Positions 24,140-36,379 are shown, counted from the stretch's first letter. The stretch: DNA of 64,000 bases from Gongronella butleri (GCA_025201375.1 JAIWZP010000051.1:62001-126000), one strand, 5' to 3'. Notes: generated by a model not told the origin, from the letters alone. Program-made: numbers and translations.

Positions 24140-24614
24140 ATGGGTGCAAAGCTCAAGTCGACTGGAAATAGTAACAATGCACAAGGAATGGCTCAGGCGA
24201 GTAGCATGACGCAGGGCGACCGCGACAAACGACGACGACAGGAAGGCAACGTCGGCAAAGAGTTCCAGACGGTATAAAACAAAAAAAAAAGAAACAGCCC
24301 AGAGCAACAAGCAACAATCATGGGGTGCAAGGATGCTAAATGGATGAATTGGATTAGATTGATTTCAATACGTTTGACATCAGCGTCCTGAGGAAATACG
24401 CACGCGTGCACAACCTGAAAGTGGCCTCGTTGACCAACAAAGAGGAGCTTGTGGCCGCCGTGTCGCGCCATTTTGCGAACCAGTCCGTCAAGGAGATCGA
24501 TACCATCACCTGCTTCCTGTACACGGCCCATTACCGCGGTAAGCACACCATTGACCCCTTTTATTGTCAGGCAAAAAGCACATCACAAGGGCTCATTTGC
24601 TCAATTTCTTTTTT

Positions 24615-24648
<34 letters not shown>

Positions 24649-24688
24649 CTTAACAGACAGTGTTTTGCGCCTGCCTTTGCAGATGTAG
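24140..24688 (+). CDS. SAP30: SAP30-like subunit of the Sin3/Rpd3 histone deacetylase complex
   Basis: Exons 24140-24271, 24358-24538 and 24657-24688 give 114 residues. A polar N-terminus (about 1-44) with RDKRRRQEG is followed by the SAP30 Sin3-binding domain: DFNTFDISVLRKYARV, LKVASLTNKEELVAAVS, RHFANQSVKEIDTITCF. The family fold (LRKY, then HF near a helix end) is clear. There is no zinc-finger region, as in short fungal SAP30 proteins. The protein bridges Sin3 and the deacetylase in a nuclear repressor complex. The last exon encodes only about ten residues (DSVLRLPLQM), preceded by a T run of over 30 in the intron. Confidence 0.82.
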
Positions 24689-25307
24689 GGCCCTCCAAGG
24701 GCCAATTTTTTATTTTCATCTTTCTGTGGATGATGCCGCGTCCTATTCATGCGTTTTTTATGGCATGAACGATCCCCCTTTCTCAAATTCTATGAAATAA
24801 AGCGATTTCATGTGCAAACAAGGGGGTTGGGCAATTGAGCGATGACATGGCCAAAGCAATGGCATGCCAGAATGCACGTGACCAAGTCGGCGGCGGACCA
24901 ATGGCTGTGTGGCAGCGTCAATGTGTTTACTTTTTTTGTGATTGCGACAGTCGTTTTTCTTTTTCTTTTCTTTTTCTTGTTGCATTCCTTTCCTCTCTTG
25001 TCGACGCTCACATATACACCCTCTACCCACTTCGCTCTGTGAAAAGCCGACCACGCTTGCACGTCCTCCACGTCTCCCTTTTTTTTTTCTTCTTGTCAGC
25101 GCGTCCACCCCGTTTTTTTTTTCTTTTTTGCTTTTTTTCCCATAATTTCCCCGCTTTGCATCGGCCTCGTCGCTTGCTTTCTCGCTTTTGCTTGCCGCCC
25201 CATCCCTGCGTTTGCTCTCTACATGTATCCACACACCCTACTCCATTCATAGAATCACCCCACTTACACTCGTACATCCTCTCGCCTAAAAAGACGCTTC
25301 AATTCCA
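24689..25307. other. Intergenic leader region of the Pho80-like cyclin
   Basis: No gene recognised. From about 24955 the sequence is strongly T/C-rich, the same pyrimidine-rich leader pattern seen before most genes in this window. Confidence 0.45.
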
Positions 25308-26379
25308 ATGTCGACCGACCAAGACGTCCATGTCGTCCAAGTGCCTGAATATTTCTACGAGATTGATATTCTCTACCTGTCGCACATGATCGGTAAGGGT
25401 GTTCAAAGCAGCATTTTGACAAAAAGAAAGCGTTCATTGCGTTTAAATGGGAATGGGAGGGGCCAATTTGCGTGAAATGGCTGGCGAAAAAGAGGATGGA
25501 AGGAGGGGCCGACTGGAGGGAGGGAGAAAGTGCTAATTGGGGGATTTGCTCATCCTTTTTTTTTTATGCATTTTTTTTTTTTTTTCAGCGGACATGCTAG
25601 GGCGATTGACGAGCCACAATGACCTGATTCCTCTGACACCAAGCACACTGACGCGGTTCCACTCGCGGATTCCGCCCAACATCACGCTGACCGATTACTT
25701 GCGGCGCATCATCAAATTCACGTCGTTGGAGAAATCGTGTCTTTTGATCATTCTCATCTACATTGACCGCGTGTGCGAGCGGCATCCGCAATTCACCATC
25801 TCGTCGCTGACTGTGCATCGCTTTTTGATCACGGCCGTCACGGTGTCGTCCAAGGCATTGTCTGACTCGTATTGCACAAACACATTTTATGCAAAAATTG
25901 GCGGTATCACCACGCAAGAGCTCAATGCACTCGAGCTCGAATTCCTCGGCCTGATTGACTGGCACCTCGCCGCCACGGGCGTCATGCTCCAGCAATACTA
26001 TGCCAATCTCGTCGACCAACATCCGCGCTACAAGCGCATTATTGTGAACCCGCCGCCATTAGCCGCGCAAAAGCCCTCGAGAAAACGACGACGAAGGAGC
26101 ACATTGAGCGCCATCTCGGATCTCGATGCGCTCGTCACCCCCACGGCCAATGATAGACTACTAGACCAAGCCAATGCCACGCATTTATCACCGCCATCAC
26201 CGCCACAACAGCAACAGAACGCATTGGCCGCCTCAAGCGACGACGACGACGACGATGATGACAATGACAATGATGACAATGACGACGATGAAGGCGACAG
26301 CGACGAAGAGGAAGCGCGACGCATCAGGGCACACTTTGATCAGCTGACTGCCCAAGAGCATATTAATTACGTCGCCTAA
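25308..26379 (+). CDS. Pho80-type (PCL) cyclin
   Basis: Exons 25308-25392 and 25589-26379 give 291 residues. The cyclin box covers about 29-170: DMLGRLTSHNDLIPL, FHSRIPPNITLTDYL, RRIIKFTSLEKSCLL, IYIDRVCERHP, TVHRFLITAVTVSSKAL, KIGGITTQELNALELEFL. This is the Pho80/PCL pattern, with the Ser/Thr-P start and the ITTxELNxLE motif. The tail has a basic nuclear-type signal (KPSRKRRRR) and then an Asp-run region ending in DEEEARR. Such cyclins activate Pho85-like CDKs in phosphate and nutrient signalling; the exact partner here is inference. The first exon is short; the ATG gives a natural MSTDQDVHVV start after the pyrimidine-rich leader. Confidence 0.88.
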
Positions 26380-26879
26380 TGCAATTCCTCCCCTTCCCCT
26401 CCACCACCCCTTTTCCTTGTACTAGTCCTCGCTCTCTCTTATTTTCGGCTTCTCTTTTGTATGTATTTTAGACACGTCTCCTCTTTTTTTTTTCACGCAC
26501 ACTACCACCCACCCCCCTTGCATTTTCTTTCCTTTTTTTTTTTTTTACAGTGATTCCCTTTTGACCGCGCCTCCACACTCCTTTTTTTTATTGATCTTGT
26601 ACATAGTCGACGCGAATTAAAAAAAGGTCCCCCCTGCGGACCCTCCGTACCTTATACATATCGCGTGACACCACGCACATTTTGTTGAAATTCTTTGTTT
26701 GGCAGCCATGGATGCTTTTTTTTTAATTGATGACTTTCTATGTACAAAACGGCCAGAAGAGAGAGAGAGGGACGCGTCGTGGGCGGTAGTGTCGCGTCAC
26801 ATTGTGCGGAAAATGGGGAAGGGGGCGGATCTATCGAAAAATAATCTACAAATACAAAAACACAGGCGCTCAAGCCCAT
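26380..26879. other. Convergent intergenic region, cyclin (+) / Tim10 (-)
   Basis: T/C-rich 3' flank of the cyclin gene and the 3' flank of the minus-strand Tim10 gene. No separate gene seen. Confidence 0.5.
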
Positions 26880-27281
26880 CTAAAAAGCAGCGGGGTCCGT
26901 CGATGGCGAAGCAGATGGCATGGAAGCCGACGACGCAGGGTCGGTGCCCGCCGGGATCGAGTCTGGATATTTTTCTTGCAGCTTTTTGCCCAGCAATTTC
27001 TCAAAAGCCAAATATTTCGCCGCACAGCGATCCAGGCACACCATTTCGCCCTTGTTCAAGTCTCCCTCGCGGTAATGCGTGGGGATACACTTTTTGTGAC
27101 ACTTTTCCGAGATCCTGGCACGATCAAAATCGTCAGTTTTAACAGGGTTGTCCACTTTTTTTTCTATTTTTTGTCTTGTTTACCGATTGTAAAGGCCCAT
27201 AAAGGCGTCCACTTGCTGCTCAGCCAATACCAGGTTGTCTGGATTGACATAAGCTTGGGAATAGCTCGTCCACATACTCAT
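26880..27281 (-). CDS. TIM10: Small Tim chaperone of the mitochondrial intermembrane space (Tim10)
   Basis: Exons 27281-27184 and 27114-26880 (minus strand) give 110 residues. The twin CX3C motifs are C38-HKK-C42 and C59-LDR-C63, separated by 16 residues, followed by KYLAFEKLLGKKLQEKY. This is the Tim10 pattern. The protein forms hexamers with Tim9 that escort hydrophobic carriers across the intermembrane space, and it is imported by the Mia40 oxidative route. Odd here is a Ser/Pro/Ala-rich tail of roughly 20 residues after the second helix, longer than in typical Tim10. The start (MSMWTSYSQ) is the first ATG in phase; an ATG two codons later is an alternative. Confidence 0.9.
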
Positions 27282-27779
27282 TTTCGAACGATTCAAAGAG
27301 GCAGGAAGAAAGAAGTTGATACGGGGAAGGAGACAAAAAAAAAAATTGTTGCCTGCCAAAAAAAAAAATCGCTCGGACTGCCTTGCGTCGGACCCTGGCC
27401 ATCAATCGGGCGCCCAAAATCCTAATTGGGACATCCACGCGCATTTTTTGTGATTTGCAAAAGATGGCGTGCATTTCAAGGCGTCGCAAAAACTGGTCAA
27501 GCTTCATGCATATGAAGCTTGACAATGACATTTTTGGCCTCTTTTTTGTTGCCCTTGGTGAAATAAAAATGAAAATTGATTAGGTGGTTGTCCAGAACAT
27601 GGCGATTTGTGCCTTTTCCTCATTTTTGGTTCGCAGGTTGCTCAAGTTGCACATCAAAAGTGGCCAACGACTCCTTCATCCTGTTATTCCAAGCCCTTTC
27701 GTTCAAATGAGCCCACCCACGCGATGCCAAACCCGATGGATGGCGCGCAATGGTGACGTTTGAAAATCACCAATTTTCA
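27282..27779. other. Intergenic upstream region of Tim10
   Basis: No gene. Contains a 12-base inverted repeat (gtcaagcttcat / atgaagcttgac, loop gcat) at 27497-27524. The rest of the segment up to the repeat copy at about 27780 shows nothing recognisable. Confidence 0.45.
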
Positions 27780-28560
27780 CAGGGGTACAGTCGATTCTCG
27801 GAAAATCAAAAAATTAAGTCCTCGGATCGTCGCGCCATTCAACCTCATGGTACGCGCATCACATTCACCAACAACAATGCAATAAAAACCTGGAATCCAT
27901 CGACTGGTTGTCGCGTAAAATGAGATTTGCTTCTTTTTTTCGCTTCAGAGCCAAGTCGACGAAAATCGGCCGCAGCGCCGCGAAACTGCGACCACCAGAA
28001 AGAGCACAGCCTGTTTCGTACATGGATATCAATGATCATTGTAAAAAACGAGTTTCAGGCAGAATTGACGCGAACAGCTTGTTTGCGGGAAAATTTGGAC
28101 TGTGAAAAACGGCGTCAGACGTCGCATTTCACGCTTCTGTTCCCCATCAACTCCATGCGCCTGGGGTGTCTCTTGCTGGGACGCGTCGGCGCGGCTCCAT
28201 GAACGCGATTTTCCCGTGCAATTCGCGGTTGAAATTAAAACTAAAATGGCGAATTGCTCGTCAACCAACAGATCGATCCCACTCTTTTTTGGTCTTTTTC
28301 GTGGTTTCTCCGTGCGATGTCTCTTGTGTGCAAGTTTGGCGCGATTCTAGAGAACTGATTTTCCAATGTTTGGTTTGGAGGCTCGACACGTCAAATTTTT
28401 GATTTGCGCGGGGCCAGCTCCAAAGCATCGGGGAAGTTGCATTGTGGGCGACAAAGTTATTGTCCCAGCTGACCTCGTCCTAACTCGCTCGTTTTCGACT
28501 GAATTGATCCTAAAGGAAGAGTATGCAAAATGCAAAAAAAGCATTTTTGATCATTTGTCC
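27780..28560. repeat. Degenerate dispersed repeat, copy 5
   Basis: Blocks match 39640-40230 in the same order (ggggtacagtcga, cgccattca, gcagcgcc-cgaaac, gaaag-cac). The part 28170-28430 matches 47893-48150 (gacgcgtcgg-gcggctcca; cactcttttttgg; gtgcaagtttgg; caaagcatc). No open frame of interest. Borders are approximate. Confidence 0.6.
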
Positions 28561-29014
28561 TAGTTGAAGTCTGTTTTCGCGGCGTGTCGCCAATGCTTTT
28601 TAACAAGCAGAAGTTCAAAAAGGACTCCAATCTAGACAAGGAAACGCGTTTATCATGCATCAGCAGGGAGAAGCGGTAGCAATTTCATTGGATGAATAGG
28701 AACAAAAGGCGAATTTATCACAATTTGCCTGACGGTCTTCCAGGGACAACTTGAAGTCGTCGGGGATTCAAATTCCTTTTCTTGGGTGGGCAATGGAGGA
28801 GCGTTAGCGGGGCTCTGTTTTGTTGCGCTGCTGCATGAATGACCCATTTTGGCAATTGTTTTTGGTAAGACAGGGCGATGGTCCTGATCAAGACATCTTT
28901 TGGATTCTTTTTTTTTCTTGCCCATTTTGCCTCGCTTCTTCTCACTTTTTGTTTCGTCTTGGCGTTCGACAAGGGCTTCTTTTTCTTGTATTTTTATCGC
29001 TTTTCACACGCAAA
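28561..29014. other. Intergenic upstream region of the four-TM protein
   Basis: No gene recognised. Ends in a T-rich leader (about 28910-29005) in front of the ATG at 29015. Confidence 0.4.
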
Positions 29015-30210
29015 ATGCAGAACCTCTTCCTGGATGGCTACGTGACCGAGCCCGCCATCATTGAAAGCTCCTTTACGCGCAAATTCTGCGGCATCATGTC
29101 GCTGCGCGCCGGCTGCGCCTGTGCGTGTCTCGTATGGATCGTAAGGAAACAAGCAAAACACAAGAAAAAAAAAGACCGAGCCTTCCATGCCCCATGGCAA
29201 CAAGGGCATGGGGCCGCACAATCTCGACGCTCACACACGGCAGCCATGATCATCTGACCCGTCTTCTTTTTCTCGCATTGCCAATCTTACAGGGGATTGG
29301 ACTTTATGGCTCGATCTTGGCCTTTCAGTACAAAAGCCGTAAATAGCCCGCCATTGACACAGTGAGGATGCTGACGCGTTTTTTTTCTTTTTTTCGTTCT
29401 TTTAGCCATTTTTTCGTATATTTCGTCGGGCGCGCTGATTGCACAAGGCGTGATTTGCCTGCTGCTGGTGATTGCGGCGGGTGTCGCGCTGGCAGGGCTG
29501 TATGGCGAGTCGATGGTGATTTTGAACCACGCACACCGATACATTTGGCTGATGGTAATTGCGTTCCTGATCGACTTTTTGGTGACCATTGTGATCTTTG
29601 GCATCGAGCAGCAAGATAATTCAAACTGGTGCTATGACGAGTCGTACAATCACGTCGACGACCAGGCCGCGGCCAATGGCAACACGACCGTCGTCACGTA
29701 TACCGTGCCTGGCAATGTCGACTTTTACAATTGCAGCAAAATATGGCAGGATGAGCTCAAATTCGCCATTGCGCTCATGGTCATCTTTTTGATCTTTTTC
29801 GTATGTTCCTCCCTTTGCCCCCCCCCAGACGTGTACAGGTCAAGCAAGGAGAAGCAAGGCAGCTCACGGTTTATTTTTTATAGTTGTATTGGGCATGGTG
29901 CCTATGGGCGTATGCGCAAAAGCTTCGCATCTTGTCCAATCCTGATTTGTACCAGAACCAATTCCTTACGCAGGAGATGATGGGCTTCCCCGCGATGCCT
30001 GCAGGGATGGCGCCGCCACCCATGGACCAGATGATGATGAATATGCCTGCACGCGAAGACAAAAATGGTGGTATGCCGCCCGGCGCGTACCCGATGGATC
30101 CTGGCATGGGTCAGCACGGCTACCCAGCAGGCAATTACCCATATCAAGATGACAATGAACAGAGTCTTGCCCAAATGACACGCAATCTCTTTGCAAAATT
30201 CAAGTCATAG
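29015..30210 (+). CDS. Four-transmembrane protein, MARVEL/LAPTM-like, unidentified
   Basis: Exons 29015-29140, 29293-29338 (46 nt), 29406-29800 and 29884-30210 give 297 residues. Membrane segments: around 34-57 (GCACACLVWIGIGLYGSI), 64-85 (LIAQGVICLLLVIAAGVAL), 98-118 (YIWLMVIAFLIDFLVTIVIF) and 177-200 (FAIALMVIFLIFFLYWAW). A polar loop between TM3 and TM4 carries two Cys (WCYDE, YNCSK), probably on the lumenal side. The C-terminus is Met/Pro/Gly-rich (GMAPPPMDQMMM, YPMDPGMGQHGYPAG). I do not recognise the family with confidence. The four-helix layout with a CxC-rich first helix recalls fungal MARVEL- or LAPTM-like proteins. Function unknown. Confidence 0.75.
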
Positions 30211-30687
30211 ACCGCGAACATCCATTTTTTTTCACTTTTTACTCGGATACCCCACTTTTTTTTTTTTTTACGCTTTCCCTCCTCTTTCATTGGCGCGTCC
30301 GTCGCATTCGCAATAAATCACCACCTTGCATCCTCCCATTCAAAACGACCTAATGTTTTTGTTGGCTAGAAAGCATCTTGCGTTCGTTTTTATTTGCAAC
30401 TTTTACAACAAACGATTAAAAAAAGCAGCTTTTTGCGCAGCACGCTTGTTACTACAAATTTGACGCGCATGGGCTCAAGCAACTCTCAAGCAAGACGTCA
30501 TCAAAATTCGGAAATGGTTCTTTGCGTGCATGGCCTGATTTTGAAATCCTTTTTGTTCTTTTTATTCTTTTTTCTGTCAAGGGAAACCTGTTGCTGGTAT
30601 AAATCGTAGTCAATTCAAAGGGGAAGGACCAAGAAAAGTGCAAGGAATGGATTTTTTTTTGACTGCTTTTGGCGATGCTCGGGATTT
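30211..30687. other. Convergent intergenic region, four-TM protein (+) / JmjC protein (-)
   Basis: Contains an aataaa signal for the + strand gene (about 30311-30316). No separate gene seen. Confidence 0.5.
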
Positions 30688-33600
30688 CTAATGGCGCGTC
30701 CCTGTCAATTGGCATACGTCAAGTACATTTGGTGGATGGGGTGCGGATTTATCCATCAGCTCGTGGTGCACGGCGGTTTGCGGTGGGGCGGCTTCGACGG
30801 TGCGCAATGGCGTGACGGTAAGGCCAGGCAGCGTGATGTGTCGCGTAAGGTCTGAGTGCCGCAAATTCTCGTCGCCGCCTTTTTGGATCCGAGGCTGCTT
30901 AGAGACCGGCTCTTGCTCTCTATCGACCATGGTGTCGTTGGTGCGCGCTCGCTTGCCATGAGAGATGGCTGGTGGGGGATGTGGCGCTGGCATTCGTGGC
31001 AATGGCTGTGGGATGGTCGTGTTGGTGTGACAGGGCAATCTTTTGAGGGTCTGTGCAGTCAATCTATTGTTAAGAGACGCGCGTCGGGATCCATCGACAT
31101 GGGGTATTGGCTGTTTGTAGGAGAATAGGCGCGTGCCGGCGGGCTCGCTGTTGAATGTGGTGGGCCGCATGTCCGGCGGACGCACAGAAGCATAATCAAA
31201 CGCAGGCAGCATCAAATTGGGAAGCTTCGCGTCGGGGTCATATCGAATTGGCGCGATTCGTGACGTTTTTGACTGCAATGTGGTATTTGCGGCCCTGGGC
31301 GATTTTTTGGGTGAATTTGTGCGAGGTTGCGATCCGGTGGCGGTCGTCGCGGGTGATTCTGGTCGGTGGGTGTCAGCCGGGATGACGCTGGCAGGTATGG
31401 GCGCGACCAATGGCTGTTTTTCAGTCATCTGCTTGGGCACCGTTGCATCTGGAGCGTGTTTTGCGGCGACAGCAGGCATGCGTGGTGGTGGAGAGGGCGT
31501 ACGCGTCGTTGGCATCTCGGGCGGTTTGATGTTAACCTGCTGGTCAGGCAAAATCAGCTCGATTGGGCTTACATCCATCGTTTGAGCGGCCCCGGCAACA
31601 GGTATTTCATCTGAAACCTCGTCGGACGCGTCCTTGGGCGGCGCCTTGGGCTTGCGATTGGGCGTGCGTCGTTTGGTGGCTCCTTGCTTCTTCGTGATGC
31701 GGCGACGTGACGATGCTTCAGCTATTTTTGGCATTTCTGGTTCAATTTCCAGTGGTGTTGCGGGCGGTGTCTGTGTGGTGGTTGAGATGGGCGATGAGGT
31801 GATGTATCTGCGGTCGTGGAACGTGCGTTGGGTAAGAATCTCGTCGTCTGTCGGCACACGCAGCGACAGATTGGTCAAATCTGCCCAAATTTTCCAAGTC
31901 TTGACTTCCTCGGCCGGCATCGTGTACGGATATTCTTTGTCTGGGTTCAAGAATTTCTTCTCGGTCAGGACTGGTTCGTACGCCTTTTTCCACTGCAACA
32001 CAGAATTGGCAAGCACGCGCGACAGCCAATTTGATTTGCACTTGTTCGTCGCCCACGCGTGCCAGCCATTGTCCGTGATTCTCGAAATCAGCTTCTCGGC
32101 AGCGAGCTGCATGAAGTCTTGCGGGAACATCCACTGCTTGCCAAGAAGCGCACTCTTAACCGATGGCTCAGGCTGCAAAAAAAAAAAAAAAAAAAAAAAA
32201 AGAAAAAGGCGATGAGATCAAGCTCTGGGTCATGCGATGCGTCCTTTTTACCTTGTTTAGTTTGTAACTTGGCCAAGAGAAACCCTAGGATCAGAATTTT
32301 AAAATAATTTGTAAGATGGCACGCTTTCTTTTTTTTTTTTTTTTTTTTTTTTTTTTGGTGTTTGCTTCGCCTATTTTACCTGGTAAAGGCTCGGATCTTG
32401 AGACCCACCAAAAAATTCTAAGTATTGGCTGGTGTCTGTAAAGTAGCAGCTTGTTTGCGACTTTTTGGCGTCGAGTTTGCGTTCCAATGGTTGGCATCCT
32501 GGGCAATCTTGCGCGCAATCTGTGCAAGTAAAGGCGAAACCAGATTGCGAAATGGTCAAGGTGCATGGCCGCCGCTGAAATATTTGAAACATGGTGATGT
32601 TGTGCTTGATCAAAAGTTCATCCATGTCAAACACAGTGTGGCAATGGTGGCAATACAATTTGTTGCATAGATACTATCCCAAAAAAAAAAGTGAGCACCC
32701 GGGCCTTGTAAATTCATCCCCCCCACAGCCATGGGCTTACCCCATTGCGATACCGATACTTCTCGATGCGTCGACAGACGGTGGCCAAGGAGTACTCGCT
32801 GGAATGCGTTTGCCTACATAAAAAAAAAAGAGAAAGAGAGAAAAGGAATTGAATAAGCGTGTTTTAAAGAAAAAACCATTGATTTACAGGATGGAGCCAT
32901 AGGAATTGAGTATTGTCCTGCCAAAGGTTTGGTTGACGGTATCGATAAGGCAATTGTAGAGGTAGGCGTAGCGCTCGAGGCGATTCTTTGGGGGTGGATG
33001 CAAAGGCGGGGGGCCATACAGCTTGCTTTCTGGAACGCCGAGGTCATTGGACGGTGTGGACTCGGGCTCGTGCATGATGAGGCTCACAAGATGGGCGCAT
33101 GAGCGGCCATAGGCATAGCACTTGAGGCACAGGTCGATTTTGCACTGGTCGCAATGGTAATAGCGGTGAAAGACATCGCTTCGACAAAAATCGCACACAA
33201 CATCAAACGCATAGTCGTACGACTCATGCAGAGGTTTGTCCTGCTGCACGTCGTGCCCGTAAACGTCCTCGGTCGGCACGGGCTCAATCATCTCGGGCGC
33301 AAGCACCTCCCTGGCAAACAGATCCAGCAAAATGTTGCATTTTGTGAAAAAATACGCCTGTTTTTGCTCATCGGGTATTGACACGGGCGTCGGCATCGTG
33401 TTTAGCAGATTCTTGAGCGCAAAATACACCGCGGCCTTGCACTTGTATACCTCGGGTCGGCAGATCCTAAAAGAAAAACAAAAAAAAGGCAGAGAGCGTT
33501 CAATTGATCATTTTTCACCATTGTTTTTCTGCTTTTCGCTGCCTTACTTTTGATACATGGGCAATTGGCTCTTGATCCCCCGCAGTAGAGACATTTCAGA

Positions 33601-34862
33601 CATTCGGTTCCATGCAATCTTGACGGAGACGCCCACATTTGTGACTTGGTGGAAACAGAGGGGTGGCACAAGCACCATCTCACCAGGCCGCTGGCGCACA
33701 ATGTAGGTTGGGACCGCATCGTCTTTTAGTTGATCTAGAGTGATCCATGCGCGCTCACTGTCCACAAAATCGGACGCCGCGTTCCGCGCCAAGCCTTGCA
33801 CTGGAGAAAATGTCGAGAAAAAAAAAACGTCAGTCGCACGATTCTTTTTTTGTGTTTCATACGCGTACCCTCGTTGCAAATGGGGTGCAAACGGGCCGAC
33901 CTGTGGTGCGGCACCATGACCCATTGGGCATACGCGCTCTTGCTGCTGCTGCTGGTCATAATATTATGGCCAATGGTTCCCGCAATATCGCAATGCATCG
34001 GCGTGCCTGAACCTGTGCCGCCAATATAGCACATCAAGTTGATGGGCTGCAAGTGCTTGGGAAGCACGCTAAAAAGATCGAGGTCGCCCAGAGGGAGCAG
34101 GTACGACGGCAAAAGGTCGGCAAGCTGCGTGTTATAGCTGGGCGGGCAGTCGAGATCCTTGGCGTAATAAAACTTGTTGAAAGGATGTGTGACCTGCTGA
34201 TTGTTCTTTTGCTGTAAGCGCTGACTGCGTGCGCGTGTTCGACTGCGTGCGTGGCCCCTCGTCGTCGACGCGCTTCGTGACGTGGTTTCCATGCGCGTGC
34301 TCGTGGCAATTGAGCTGGTATTGGAAGAATTGGGCTGATCGGCTTCCTGTTTCACGTTTCCTGGCGCATCCACGGCCAAGTCGTCGCAGCGCTCATCATC
34401 CGACGCGTTTACACCATGCAGCTTTCTCTCAAATCTAGCCAGACGCGCCATGTAATCCTTGAGAGGTCCTGTCATCTTTTTAGAGTAGTCCTTAACATCG
34501 ACCGCCGTAATGTCTGGGCCATACAGACGCGCCAAAAATATAAAAAAATGATAAAAAAAAAAAGAATGAGCGCGTCTGTCGTCTCACTCTCACTCTCACT
34601 CTCTCTCAACAGTTGTTGTGAATTCAGCTTTACCGTTTTCCCCAAACGCCGACGCGACGTATTCAAAGCTTAACACGTCGCTTTTCCATGTATTGAGCTT
34701 GTCCAAATTGTAAAACACGAGCGGCAAGCCTTGCTTCAGGCACTTTTCTTGGATCGTTCCAAAAAGATCGTCGCGACTGAACTGTGTAATGTCGAGCCGC
34801 TCGACCTCGACAAACGGCTCACCCAATGGTGTATCTTTGCTGAATACGTTGATAGTGTCCAT
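30688..34862 (-). CDS. Large JmjC-domain protein, putative 2-oxoglutarate/Fe(II) lysine demethylase
   Basis: Minus-strand exons 34862-34634, 34513-33869, 33800-33548, 33466-32888, 32813-32741, 32673-32380, 32284-32252 (33 nt) and 32172-30688 give 1196 residues. The JmjC fold is split over exons 2-3: MHCDIAG (Fe ligands His about 249 and Asp about 251) and PPLCFHQVTN (distal His about 341), so catalysis is possible. Two Cys-rich regions follow: CDFCRSDVFHRYYHC with CKIDLCLKC (about 460-490), and CHHCHTVF with CTDCAQDCPGC (about 600-645). They resemble the zinc modules found in KDM3-type and plant JmjC proteins. The last 490 residues are Pro/Ser/Thr-rich and disordered, with many TP/SP sites. 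A basic, Ser-rich insert lies before the Fe site (residues about 105-165). Histone demethylation is inference from the ligand set. Confidence 0.82.
32252..32284 (-). other. 33-nt microexon of the JmjC gene
   Basis: Inside a 207-nt gap between two phase-0 exons, a 33-nt stretch flanked by cctag and gtaaaa on the minus strand adds exactly 11 codons (GFSWPSYKLNK) in phase. Skipping it also keeps frame, so it could be alternative. Confidence 0.55.
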
Positions 34863-36379
34863 GGTGATGCAGAGACCAAAGAGCACAACACAAGCCAGAG
34901 GCGCAACACACGTAAACAAATAAAAAGAAAAGAAAAAAAAAAAAAAAAGGTGGAAAAAAGGCACAAAGGCAGCGCACCGAGATTTTGTGACATGATGACG
35001 CTCTCGTTTGATTCGCCGACGTGTTTGCCTGCATTTCGCTCTGGGCTGCTCGAAAAATCATGTTTCTCTCGCTCATTTGCATCCCACGTCCCCTTGGCGC
35101 CTTTCACTCCGGGTGCATCCGAGTATTTACACGTGTCTCTCAACTGAATAATCAAACATTTGCCAAAAGAACAGAAACTAGGCACGGCCATCTAGTAGCG
35201 CCCATTTTTAATACAGTTGAAATTCGCGTGTCGCGGTTTTTTGACATTGTGTCGCCAAATCAGTCTTCCCATTGGCTACCATTTGCCCCTTTTTTTATCA
35301 TTCATGCGCACACACACTCCAAGCACGCCTGGAAATAAGCAATTGTGCTGTGCTGCTTTATCGATTCCATTCTTCCTGATGAGCGCATGAAAATCTTGCT
35401 GTATGGAACAGAAAAAAAAAAGACCGGAGTCACTGACCCTGTGCTTTCAACTCTTTTTGAACAGGACATGGCTCAAATTAGACAGAGATCGAGCTCTGAC
35501 AACGCCAGTAATGTGCCAAATTGATTTATTTTGATGCGGCTGGCCATGATATGCTTGCAGCTGGCGGCAATTAATTTGCACAAGTTTGTTTGTTGGCATC
35601 ATTACTGTATTTTGCTCGCAAGTCTACCCGGCTTTTGGCTTTTGGCCTGTGTCTTTTTGACGAGGACAATCGTGATTCCCAAGATAAATTGAAACTTTGG
35701 CAAGCCGTGTCCAACGGTTCTGTCATACTTTTGACGTTGTATGATAAATTGGCAAAAGAGAGTCACCTACACAGTAGAAATCTTCATTTTCTTGCATTTT
35801 TCGCGTTTTACAATAAACATAATATATCGTAGATAATATCGACAAGATACTTGTAGAAAGCAAGTTTGCTATGGTACAGTATAATAAAAAGGTGACTTAA
35901 TGTGAGGTGCCACGAGGCCCACAGCGCCTACTGTACTACTGTACTGCATGATGGCACGATAGAAAAAAGTTATCAAACAGTGCAACGGGAGAAGGGGGTC
36001 AAAGTATCATTTAGTTTTATGATACCAAAATTGATCAATATCAACATTTTTACTCGTAAAATATCGTGCTTTCTCCGATCATTTTTATGCTCAATTAACA
36101 GAAACTGATACATGTCGTCATTTCGATGCCTGATGCATCGCGCTACACTTCACAAAAACGTACGTATTTACCTTTTAAACACCAAAAGTATTTTTTCAGA
36201 CTTTGCTGGCCTTCTTTGCCTCCAGAAATTTTTTTACAGCCTGCTTTCCCGCCAATGAAAATTGAGTCATAGCGCAAACGATAGCCCGATGCTCAAGGCG
36301 AACCCGCCCGATTTTTTTTCGACTTGAAACCTCCTGTTTGTACTACTTTGCATTCATCTCGCCATCTGCATTATTGTCG
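34863..36379. other. Gene-free region upstream of the JmjC gene
   Basis: AT-rich; short frames only. It contains clustered tactgta words around 35925-35950 and looks like decayed intergenic or repeat DNA. Confidence 0.5.
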
